Origin: Oscillospiraceae bacterium
GTDB taxonomy: Bacteria > Bacillota > Clostridia > Oscillospirales > Oscillospiraceae
Direction of reading: 5' to 3'
NCBI GenBank assembly: GCA_016287555.1
Contig: JAEFAK010000011.1
Location: 1 to 17,929 of the forward strand
DNA: 17,929 bases
Shown: positions 5,556 to 11,323 of the stretch, piece by piece
Layout of the letters: every line of letters starts with the position of its first letter
Numbering within the stretch: position 1 is the stretch's first letter
Translations under genes and position numbers: made by a program
The notes under the pieces: model-generated
Seen by the model: the letters and a program-made list of their open reading frames with translations, nothing else
What the model was told of the DNA's origin: nothing
Databases searched by the model: none

Positions 5556-6545
5556 ATGGGACTCTTTAAGGAAGTTAAATGCGGCAGATGCGACAGGCGC
5601 TACTCCTCCATAAGGAGCAGGTGCCCGTACTGCGGCGCCCGCAAGACCAATAACGACAGGAAGGCCGAGGGCAGCTCCGGTTCGTCCAAGTCCAGCCAGA
5701 ACTGGCAGCTCATCGTCGGCGCCATCATCCTCGTCATAATCCTTGTAGCTGTTATCCTGCTTGTCGCCAACGCGCTCAGAAACAAAGACGGCAAGGACGG
5801 CAGGGACGACAATCCCAAGACGAGCAGCAGCCTGATAGACCCCGACAGCGGCATCACGTCGCAGACGCCGGATCCGACCCCGACTCCGACCCCGACCCCG
5901 ACGCCCACACCGACTCCGACTCCGACCCCGACCCCGACCGTCACCTCCATCACGCTCAACCGCACCGACTTCACGCTCAACGCCGTCGGCGCGCAGTGGC
6001 AGATGACGGCGACGACGTCGCCCGCCGCCTCCGGCGCTGAGATAACGTGGTATTCCGAGGATGAGTCCGTCGCCATCATCAGCGAGACCGGCATGGTCAC
6101 CGCCATCAACCGCGGCACGACGAACGTCGTCGCCATGGCGGGCGGCAAGCAGGCCAAGTGCATCGTCCGCGTCACGGCCGACGCCATAGTGCCCATCACG
6201 CCGACCGAGCCGACGACCCCGGGCACCGCTCCGAGCACGAGCCCCGCCCCCGGGACGAGCCCCAATCCGACGACCAGCCCGTCCCCGACTCCGTCCGCGG
6301 CCCCGGAGATAAAGCTTAGTCATACTGATGTCACACTTAACCTTGCAAAATCCGGCTGGGATGCTTTCACCCTTAAAGTCTCCGGTGCGACCGGAACACC
6401 GACGTTTAGCTCGAATGCATCCGGAATCGCGACCGTTGATTCCAACGGTAACGTTAAGGCGGTGTCTGAAGGCAGAGCTACAATTACAGTTACAGTTGAT
6501 GACAAGACACTTGAGTGCATTGTCCGTGTTGTCAATAAACCTTGA
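5556..6545 (+). CDS. Zinc-ribbon, single-span membrane protein with Pro-Thr linker and two Big2 domains
   Basis: 329 residues. Domains in order: N-terminal zinc ribbon (C9, C12, C23, C26; CGRCD then CPYCG); Ser-rich spacer; one membrane span at 52-72; charged segment (NKDGKDGRDD); Pro-Thr linker with eleven PT repeats; first Big2 bacterial Ig-like domain (about 128-207); Pro/Thr/Ser-rich linker; second Big2 domain (about 252-327). With no signal peptidase site, the zinc ribbon should stay cytoplasmic and the Ig-like domains lie outside, a topology suited to surface display or envelope sensing. Big2 domains commonly bind surface ligands or act as stalks; the actual role is unknown. The last roughly 235 bases use quite different codons (CTT, GTT, ACA, GAT) from the preceding GC-rich part. 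It has its own promoter and terminator. Confidence 0.85.
   Translation: MGLFKEVKCGRCDRRYSSIRSRCPYCGARKTNNDRKAEGSSGSSKSSQNWQLIVGAIILVIILVAVILLVANALRNKDGKDGRDDNPKTSSSLIDPDSGITSQTPDPTPTPTPTPTPTPTPTPTPTPTVTSITLNRTDFTLNAVGAQWQMTATTSPAASGAEITWYSEDESVAIISETGMVTAINRGTTNVVAMAGGKQAKCIVRVTADAIVPITPTEPTTPGTAPSTSPAPGTSPNPTTSPSPTPSAAPEIKLSHTDVTLNLAKSGWDAFTLKVSGATGTPTFSSNASGIATVDSNGNVKAVSEGRATITVTVDDKTLECIVRVVNKP
5874..5939 (+). repeat. Hexanucleotide tandem repeat encoding eleven Pro-Thr dipeptides
   Basis: Eleven consecutive 6-base units, mostly CCGACC or CCGACT (one unit is CCCACA), give a 66-base low-complexity tract. The unit length keeps the reading frame, so changes in copy number would alter linker length without breaking the protein. 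Confidence 0.92.
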
Positions 6546-6559
6546 TCTAAGACGCTTGA

Positions 6560-6594
6560 AAGCCCCTCCGTATCTCGGAGGGGCTTTTCTTTTG
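6560..6594 (+). terminator. Rho-independent terminator of the zinc-ribbon/Big2 gene
   Basis: Stem 6560-6570 paired with 6576-6586 (11 bp, CCCCTCCG core), loop TATCT, then a T-rich tail TTCTTTT. It begins 15 bases after the TGA at 6543-6545. Confidence 0.9.
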
Positions 6595-6758
6595 CAAATG
6601 CTCCATCGACGAGGAAGAACGAGGGAGCAGCGAGCCGGATGAGCGGAGCTCCATATCCGCAGGACCGAAGGGAGGCGCGTAGGGCGCGATGCCCACATCG
6701 CGCCGCTGACGTCCCGCCTCTGCCGCAGCTCGCGGGAGGACGCCGCGCCGTATGATAT
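6594..6758. other. Gene-free, GC-rich block with inverted repeats between terminators
   Basis: No credible gene in either strand. The block contains a perfect 9-bp inverted repeat with a 4-base loop (6683-6691 and 6696-6704, GGCGCGATG/CATCGCGCC) without a T tract, a second weaker inverted repeat around 6711-6741, and purine-rich GGAG/GAGC-type sequence at 6610-6680. It is bounded by terminator hairpins on both sides. It could be a dispersed intergenic repeat, a decayed gene or a structured RNA; the sequence alone does not decide. Confidence 0.4.
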
Positions 6759-6803
6759 CGCCAAAAAAGCCTCCCCGGCTCCGGGAAGGCTTTTTTTGGC
6801 GCA
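6759..6803. terminator. Bidirectional terminator-like hairpin
   Basis: Long near-perfect inverted repeat with an A6 tract in the left arm (6763-6768) and a T7 tract in the right arm (6791-6797) around a GCCTCCCCGG/CCGGGAAGGC core and a very short loop. Either strand gives a hairpin followed by a U run. On the minus strand it would be a second stop for ricT; no plus-strand gene obviously needs it. Confidence 0.75.
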
Positions 6804-6833
6804 AAAACGGCAGGTCGCTTCGACCTGCCGTTT
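6803..6833 (-). terminator. Rho-independent terminator of the holB-ricT operon
   Basis: Perfect 13-bp stem, 6805-6817 with 6821-6833, 3-base loop. On the minus strand it ends in five T residues (AAAAA at 6803-6807 on plus). It lies four bases after the ricT stop codon (6837-6839). Confidence 0.88.
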
Positions 6834-6836
6834 CGT

Positions 6837-8072
6837 TTACTGCTGACTGTTTTCGGGGCGGGGGCCGCGGCGATGCCTGCGCTTGCGGGAGGAGGAGCCG
6901 GACTTCGGCTCCTGCTTCGGGGCGGCCTCCTGCTTCGGGGCGGCCTCCTGCTTCGGTGCCTCGGCCTTTTTCTCGCCGGCCTTCTCCGCTCCCTGCGGAC
7001 GCGGCCCGCGGTGCCTGCTTCTGCGGCGCGGCTTGTGCTCGGAGCTCTTGCGTTCGCCCTCGGGCTTCTCGGCCTGCTCGGCCTTTTCCGGCGCGGCGGC
7101 CTTCTTTTCGCTCTGCCTGCCGTCCTTCTTCTCGGCCTGCCTTCCGCTCTGCCTGCGGCGCTCCGGCCTGGGCTCCTCGGGAGCGGGATACTCGGGGAAG
7201 TCCCACTCGCCGGAGGGCTCGGGCTCCGGCTCGGGTTCGGGCTCCGGCTCGACGTAGCTGCCGTTGAGCGTATAGCCGAGGCGGCTGAGCGGATAGGTCT
7301 GCAGCGTCGTCTCGGATGGGTCGTCGAGCCTGACCTTCGCGGTGCGGCGCAGCAGGTTGAGGTCGGTTATGACGCCCTTGCCCGCCGGCGTGTCGACGAC
7401 GCTGCCCTCCTTCGGGGAGCTGCGGATCAGATATTCGTAGGCCTCCTGCTCATATTTCAGGCAGCACATCAGCCGCCCGCAGGTGCCGCTTATCTTCGCG
7501 GGGTTGAGCGAGAGGGACTGCGACTTGGCCATCTTTATCGAGACGGGATGGAAGTCGTCGAGGAAGGTCGAGCAGCAGAAGGGCCGCCCGCAGATACCCA
7601 GCCCGCCGAGCATCTTCGCCCCGTCGCGCACGCCTATCTGGCGAAGCTCGATGCGGGTGCGGAATATGGCGGCGAGATCCTTGACCAGCGCGCGGAAGTC
7701 CACGCGCCCGTCGCTCGTGAAGAAGAAGAGTATCTTGCTGCCGTCGAAGCCGTATTCGACGTCGACGAGCTTCATGTCGAGCCCGTGGGCCGCGATGCGC
7801 TCCGTGCAGACGTCGAAGGCCTTTTTCTCCTTTTCGAGATTTGCCTCGAAGAGAGCCTTGTCCGCGTCGGTCGCTATGCGGATGAGCGGCCTGAGCGGCT
7901 GGACGACCGTCTCGTCCGCGACGGCGTGCACGCCCCGGACGCAAATGCCGTATTCAAGGCCCTTCGCAGTCTCGACTATGACGGGCTGTTCGTCCGCCGG
8001 GGCGAGGCCGTTCGGGTCGAAATAATATGTCTTTCCGCGTCCGCGGAACTGTATGCTGACGACTTCAGTCAT
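6837..8072 (-). CDS. ricT: PSP1-domain protein RicT (YaaT) with long basic C-terminal tail
   Basis: 411 residues. Residues 1 to about 270 are the PSP1/RicT domain with the conserved cysteine set C161 (GICGR), C166/C167 (FCC), C198 (GTCGR) and C203/C204 (MCC), which in Bacillus subtilis RicT helps hold [4Fe-4S] clusters in the RicA-RicF-RicT complex that guides RNase Y in mRNA processing and also affects sporulation and competence. B. subtilis RicT is about 275 residues; here some 135 more follow: an EP-repeat (about 275-286), an acidic-to-basic Lys/Glu/Ala region, RRRSRHRGPRP, a hexapeptide repeat KQEAAP, and a final RKRRHRRGPRP. The basic clusters suggest RNA contact, which is inference. The ATG lies 10 bases after the holB stop; its GAGGT overlaps that stop (TGAGGT), indicating coupled translation. 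The holB-ricT order matches B. subtilis. Confidence 0.92.
   Translation of the reverse strand: MTEVVSIQFRGRGKTYYFDPNGLAPADEQPVIVETAKGLEYGICVRGVHAVADETVVQPLRPLIRIATDADKALFEANLEKEKKAFDVCTERIAAHGLDMKLVDVEYGFDGSKILFFFTSDGRVDFRALVKDLAAIFRTRIELRQIGVRDGAKMLGGLGICGRPFCCSTFLDDFHPVSIKMAKSQSLSLNPAKISGTCGRLMCCLKYEQEAYEYLIRSSPKEGSVVDTPAGKGVITDLNLLRRTAKVRLDDPSETTLQTYPLSRLGYTLNGSYVEPEPEPEPEPEPSGEWDFPEYPAPEEPRPERRRQSGRQAEKKDGRQSEKKAAAPEKAEQAEKPEGERKSSEHKPRRRSRHRGPRPQGAEKAGEKKAEAPKQEAAPKQEAAPKQEPKSGSSSRKRRHRRGPRPENSQQ
6911..6956 (-). repeat. 18-base tandem repeat in the ricT tail
   Basis: Units begin at 6911, 6929 and 6947 (each starting CCTGCTTCGG on the plus strand), an 18-base period that encodes the hexapeptide KQEAAP about two and a half times on the minus strand. 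The period is a multiple of three, so expansion or loss keeps frame. Confidence 0.85.
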
Positions 8073-8082
8073 GCTTTTTACC

Positions 8083-8823
8083 TCATTTGTCGGATTGGAT
8101 AAGTCTTGCGGCCAGAAGGCCCGATACGCTCCCCGCGCTGAGAAACGCCGCCTTTTCCCGCAGGTCGGCGACGAAGTCGGCCAGATCGGCCAGCTTTTCG
8201 CGCCCGGCCGGATCGGGGGCCCTCCGCGCCTCGTCTGCGAGGCCGCGCCAGAGGGCGGTCAGCGCGTCGGAGACGGAAGCCTTGTCGAGCTTTTCGAAGC
8301 TGAGCGCCGCCATTATCTTATCGGGTTCGCTCCCGCGGACGACCGCGTCCAGCAGGGGGGAGGGCTCCGTCGCCTCCTCGCCGCGGAGCCTGACGCGCGT
8401 GCAGCGCGAGAGCACCGTCGGCAGCAGCGAGCCTATGCCCGCCGCGCAAAGGACGAAGCACACGCCCTTCGGCGGCTCCTCAAGGAGCTTGAGAAAGGCG
8501 TTCTGCGCCTGCGGATTGAGCTTGTCCGCCTCGGGGATGATATAGACCTTGCGGTCGGCTTCGTTGGGAGCGATCGCCGCGTCCTCGCTCAGCGCGCGTA
8601 TCTGCCGGACGAGGATGGAGGCCTTGTCCTCCTCGCGCTCTAATCGGATGATATCCGGGTGGAGGCCCTTCGCGGCCTTGACGCAGGCCGGGCAGACCCC
8701 GCAGGGAGGCTCGCTCCCGCGGCATACCGCGGCAGCGGCTATCTCTGAAGAGAGCTTTTCGCGCTCGGCGGCGGTCCCGCCCTGGAGCAGCCATGCGTGG
8801 GTATTGGGATTGTATGCCGTCAT
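8083..8823 (-). CDS. holB: DNA polymerase III, delta' subunit
   Basis: Clamp-loader subunit of the replicative polymerase. 246 residues from the chosen ATG, shorter than the usual 310-330, mainly at the C-terminus. The N-terminal HAWLLQGG begins the AAA+ fold; C34, C41, C44, C47 (CGVCPAC) form the zinc module; KVYIIPEADKLNPQAQNAFLK is the Walker B/helix region, KLLEEPP and the SRC motif (139-141, arginine finger) follow. The P-loop is degenerate (QGGTAAER instead of a GxxGxGK[S/T]), consistent with a subunit that does not hydrolyse ATP. The open frame reaches 8883, but ATG 8823 is preferred because AAGGAGG lies nine bases upstream and homology starts there. First gene of a two-gene operon with ricT. 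Confidence 0.9.
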   Translation of the reverse strand: MTAYNPNTHAWLLQGGTAAEREKLSSEIAAAAVCRGSEPPCGVCPACVKAAKGLHPDIIRLEREEDKASILVRQIRALSEDAAIAPNEADRKVYIIPEADKLNPQAQNAFLKLLEEPPKGVCFVLCAAGIGSLLPTVLSRCTRVRLRGEEATEPSPLLDAVVRGSEPDKIMAALSFEKLDKASVSDALTALWRGLADEARRAPDPAGREKLADLADFVADLREKAAFLSAGSVSGLLAARLIQSDK

Positions 8824-8889
8824 GCGGGACACCTCCTTGCCCGGGGCGGCGCCCCATTTTTTGCCGTTTGGATCTTGGATCAATAAATC

Positions 8890-8918
8890 ATTATACCATG
8901 CCGCGCGCCGCCGGACAA
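8890..8918 (-). promoter_or_regulatory. Promoter of the holB-ricT operon
   Basis: Minus strand: -35 TTGTCC (8913-8918), 17-base spacer, consensus -10 TATAAT (8890-8895) with TGG directly before it (extended -10). Predicted transcript start near 8883, giving a 60-base leader that includes a small GGGGC/GCCCC hairpin (about 8843-8856). Confidence 0.7.
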
Positions 8919-9250
8919 GCAGAAATTCGGCGGTTTACATATCCGCGCCTGCTCGCTGGGAGCTCCCGCCCCTTCGCGGGCGCGGCGCCGCGGAAGGGGA
9001 AAGCGGAGGCTAAGGCATGGCGGCGCCTTGAGCGTGCCTGCCCGCGCCGGGCGAAGGCCGCCGAATGACCTTCCGGCGAATATGCGCCCGACAGCCTTTT
9101 CGGCCGCCGGCGAAGCCGCGGGGAGAGCTTTTGCACATCCAATATACTATCAAAAAGGCGCTCCGTCAACGCCGCGGAAACTCTGCGCGCGCTGACGGGC
9201 CCCGGAAGGTGCAAAAAAGTTTTTGATTTACATAATTTTTTTATTTAACC
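8919..9250. other. Intergenic region between holB and mraZ promoters, no gene seen
   Basis: No open frame here has a ribosome site or recognisable protein. The region is very GC-rich from 8919 to about 9125, with hairpin potential (for example 8969-8979 with 8988-8999, one bulge). From 9129 it holds an 8-bp inverted repeat TTTTGCAC/GTGCAAAA (9129-9136, 9209-9216) enclosing a second one (CCGTCA 9163-9168, TGACGG 9193-9198), then AT-rich DNA into the mraZ promoter. A short minus-strand RNA is possible. Confidence 0.5.
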
Positions 9251-9252
9251 TA

Positions 9253-9280
9253 TTGCAATTTGCTGAAAATTCGTTATAAT
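9253..9280 (+). promoter_or_regulatory. Promoter of the dcw cluster (mraZ promoter)
   Basis: -35 TTGCAA (9253-9258), 16-base spacer, consensus -10 TATAAT (9275-9280). Transcription should begin near 9287, just before three MraZ-type boxes, and give a leader of about 90 bases to the mraZ start. Confidence 0.78.
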
Positions 9281-9290
9281 AACCCTATAA

Positions 9291-9320
9291 GTGGAGCGAT
9301 GTGGGGAGAAGTGTCTAATT
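9291..9320 (+). promoter_or_regulatory. Triple MraZ-binding box
   Basis: Three direct repeats begin exactly ten bases apart: GTGGAGCGAT (9291), GTGGGGAGAA (9301) and GTGTCTAATT (9311), each starting with GTG. MraZ is known to bind two to four short G-rich direct repeats with one-helical-turn spacing in its own promoter region, so negative autoregulation of the dcw cluster is the natural reading. The third repeat is degenerate. Confidence 0.68.
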
Positions 9321-9376
9321 TTCCACCCAAAACCCACAAAAACGAGCCGCAGATCTGAGAAGGAGAGGTGAGCGGA

Positions 9377-9793
9377 GTGACAGGCGAATATTCCCACAGC
9401 ATCGACGCCAAGGGCAGGCTCTTTATCCCGGCCAAGCTCCGCGAGGAGCTCGGCGACGTATGCTACGTGACGCTGAGCATAGATCACTGCCTCTCCGTCT
9501 ATTCGACCTCCAGCTGGGAGGCCTTCTGCGCCAAGGTCGACGCGAAGCCGCTGGCCGAGTCGCGCAGGATGCGCATGCTCTTCGCCAATACGGCCAAGTG
9601 CGACATCGACGCGCAGGGCCGCGTCCTCGTCCCGCAGAAGCTGCGCGACCTCATCGGGCTCAAAAAGAACGTCATGATCATCGGCTTTTCCAATCACGCC
9701 GAGATCTGGGACAGCGAAGAGTACGCCGCCATGGAGGCCGAGCTGCTCACGCCCGAGAACATCTCCGCCGGCCTCGCCGAGCTCGGCCTGTAA
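9377..9793 (+). CDS. mraZ: MraZ, transcriptional regulator of the dcw cluster
   Basis: 138 residues, two AbrB-like swapped-hairpin halves, each with the DxxGR signature: SIDAKGRLFIPAKLRE (near the N-terminus) and DIDAQGRVLVPQKLRD (about 78-93). DNA-binding ring-shaped oligomer acting on the boxes just upstream. Two in-frame GTG codons are possible. GTG 9377 is chosen because it gives the canonical N-terminus M-x-GEY-x-HSID and lies 8-11 bases after the AAGGAG/GGAGAGG site, whereas GTG 9368 overlaps or nearly touches it. The stop TAA shares its last A with the rsmH ATG (TAATG), implying coupled translation. Confidence 0.94.
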   Translation: MTGEYSHSIDAKGRLFIPAKLREELGDVCYVTLSIDHCLSVYSTSSWEAFCAKVDAKPLAESRRMRMLFANTAKCDIDAQGRVLVPQKLRDLIGLKKNVMIIGFSNHAEIWDSEEYAAMEAELLTPENISAGLAELGL

Positions 9794-10725
9794 TGGCCGC
9801 GTTCAGCCACCGTCCCGTTCTGCTCGAAGAGTGCGTCGAGGCTCTGGATATAAAGCCCGGCGGGATATACGTCGACGGGACGCTCGGCGGGGGAGGCCAC
9901 TCCGAGGCCGTCTGCGAGCGGCTCCGCGGCGGAAGGCTCATCGGCATTGACCGCGACGAGACGGCGCTCGCCGCCGCGTCGGAGAGGCTGGCCCGCTTCG
10001 AATGCTTCACGCCCGTCCGCGGCAATTTCCGCGACGTCGCTTCGATCCTTTCCGGCCTCGGCATAGAGAAGGCCGACGGCATGCTCTTTGACCTCGGCGT
10101 TTCCTCGCCTCAGCTCGACGAGGCGTCAAGAGGTTTTTCGTATATGGCGGACGCTCCGCTGGATATGCGGATGGACAGGTCCTCCGGCCGTACGGCGGCC
10201 GACCTCATAGCGGAGGAGACGGAGGACGAGCTCGCGCGCATCTTCTATACGTACGGCGAGGAGCGGTATTCCCGCCGCGTCGCCGCCGCGATAGTCAAAA
10301 GGCGCTCCGAGGCCGCCATACTGACGACGGGGGAGCTCGTCGAGATAATAAAGGGCGCGATGCCCGCCGCGGCGCTGCGCGAAAAGCAGCACCCGGCCAA
10401 AAGAGTTTTTCAGGCCCTGCGCATAGCCGTCAATGACGAGCTCGGCGCGCTGGAGCAGCTGCTCGATACCGCGCCGGACCTGCTCGCCCCGGGCGGCAGG
10501 CTGGCGATAATAAGCTTCCATTCCCTCGAGGACAGGCTCGTAAAGAATGCGATAAGAAAGCGCGAAAGGGGCTGCACCTGCCCCCCGGACCTTCCGGTCT
10601 GCGTATGCGGCTTCGTTCAGACGCTCAGGAGCGTCGGGCGGCAGCCGATAACGGCCGGCGAGGCCGAGCTCGAGATAAATCCGCGGGCCCGGAGCGCGAA
10701 GCTCCGCGTCGCGGAAAGGACATGA
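9793..10725 (+). CDS. rsmH: 16S rRNA (cytosine(1402)-N(4))-methyltransferase
   Basis: 310-residue SAM-dependent enzyme (formerly MraW) that N4-methylates C1402 in the ribosomal decoding centre. The N-terminal HRPVLLEECVEAL and SAM-binding VDGTLGGGGHS (27-37) are diagnostic; others are GIDRD, MLFDLGVSSPQLD, RGFSYMADAPLDMRMD, KRVFQALRIAVNDEL, and ISFHSLEDRLVK. Length matches the family. It overlaps mraZ by one base and ends ten bases before ftsL, in the conserved mraZ-rsmH-ftsL order. Confidence 0.96.
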   Translation: MAAFSHRPVLLEECVEALDIKPGGIYVDGTLGGGGHSEAVCERLRGGRLIGIDRDETALAAASERLARFECFTPVRGNFRDVASILSGLGIEKADGMLFDLGVSSPQLDEASRGFSYMADAPLDMRMDRSSGRTAADLIAEETEDELARIFYTYGEERYSRRVAAAIVKRRSEAAILTTGELVEIIKGAMPAAALREKQHPAKRVFQALRIAVNDELGALEQLLDTAPDLLAPGGRLAIISFHSLEDRLVKNAIRKRERGCTCPPDLPVCVCGFVQTLRSVGRQPITAGEAELEINPRARSAKLRVAERT

Positions 10726-10734
10726 GGACAGACG

Positions 10735-11268
10735 ATGGACGACGAATTCGATCTCTACGCGTACGGAAGTCTCGCATATGATTTCGACGCGATCCCGGCA
10801 CAGGAGCCGGAGATCGAGGAACCCGCGCGCGATCCTCACGAACGGCACCCGAGAACAAGAGACGACGCAAAGGTAAGCATAGGCACCGCGGCCCGGCCGC
10901 GTCCGGCGGTATCTCCCTTCGCCGTGCTGGGGACGGTGCTCGTCCTCGCGCTGATGTTCATGGTGGTGGCGAGCTTTATGAAGCTCTCGGAGCTCAGCTC
11001 GGAATACGTCGCATACGCCGACACGCTCGAGCAGCTCAACGCCGAGGGCGAAAGGCTGAAGATACAGTACGAGGGCGCGTTCGACCTCGACGAGGTCGAG
11101 CGGTACGCTATGAGCGAGCTCGGCATGATAAAGGCCGACGGCGACCAGATAACCTATGTCCGCCGCGCCGCGGGAGACCAGGCCGTCATCCTGCGGGAGA
11201 CGGAAAAACGGTCTCTGGCAAGTACGCTCTCGGAGATGATAGATGAGTTTCTGGAATATTTCCGGTAG
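10735..11268 (+). CDS. ftsL: FtsL-like cell division protein
   Basis: 177-residue bitopic membrane protein: a long acidic then basic cytoplasmic N-terminus (1-59), one membrane span (about 60-82), a coiled-coil-prone segment (83-113) and the FtsL/DivIC-type motif ERYAMSELGMIKA (122-134). FtsL scaffolds the divisome with DivIC and the class B PBP/FtsW pair. Sequence identity in this family is low, so the call leans on topology, the motif and position between rsmH and the PBP gene. Ribosome site GAGGA at 10724-10728 overlaps the rsmH stop. It has a C-terminal amphipathic extension (about 158-177) beyond the usual end. Confidence 0.83.
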   Translation: MDDEFDLYAYGSLAYDFDAIPAQEPEIEEPARDPHERHPRTRDDAKVSIGTAARPRPAVSPFAVLGTVLVLALMFMVVASFMKLSELSSEYVAYADTLEQLNAEGERLKIQYEGAFDLDEVERYAMSELGMIKADGDQITYVRRAAGDQAVILRETEKRSLASTLSEMIDEFLEYFR

Positions 11269-11323
11269 GTTCGAGCATTATTTATTAGCGACAGGTCTGG
11301 AACGAACCGGGGGACTGTAACTG

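Noticed and set aside
5541..6764. 407-codon minus-strand frame across the zinc-ribbon/Big2 gene
   Set aside because: Arg/Gly low-complexity shadow of the real plus-strand gene, spanning that gene's terminator; no recognisable domain.
6911..6956. CRISPR-like direct repeats
   Set aside because: Tandem 18-base units without spacers, in frame inside ricT; a protein repeat, not an array.
6873..8102. 409-codon plus-strand frame opposite ricT
   Set aside because: Leu/Gly/Arg-rich shadow; the minus strand has the conserved RicT cysteines, a ribosome site and a matching operon partner.
8824..8883. 20-residue N-terminal extension of holB
   Set aside because: The ATG at 8823 has a well-spaced AAGGAGG, and the extension would start almost at the predicted transcription start with no ribosome site.
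8919..9130. RNase P RNA, SRP RNA or other housekeeping RNA in the GC-rich gap before mraZ
   Set aside because: Hairpins are plentiful, but I could not find the conserved cores of these RNAs on either strand.
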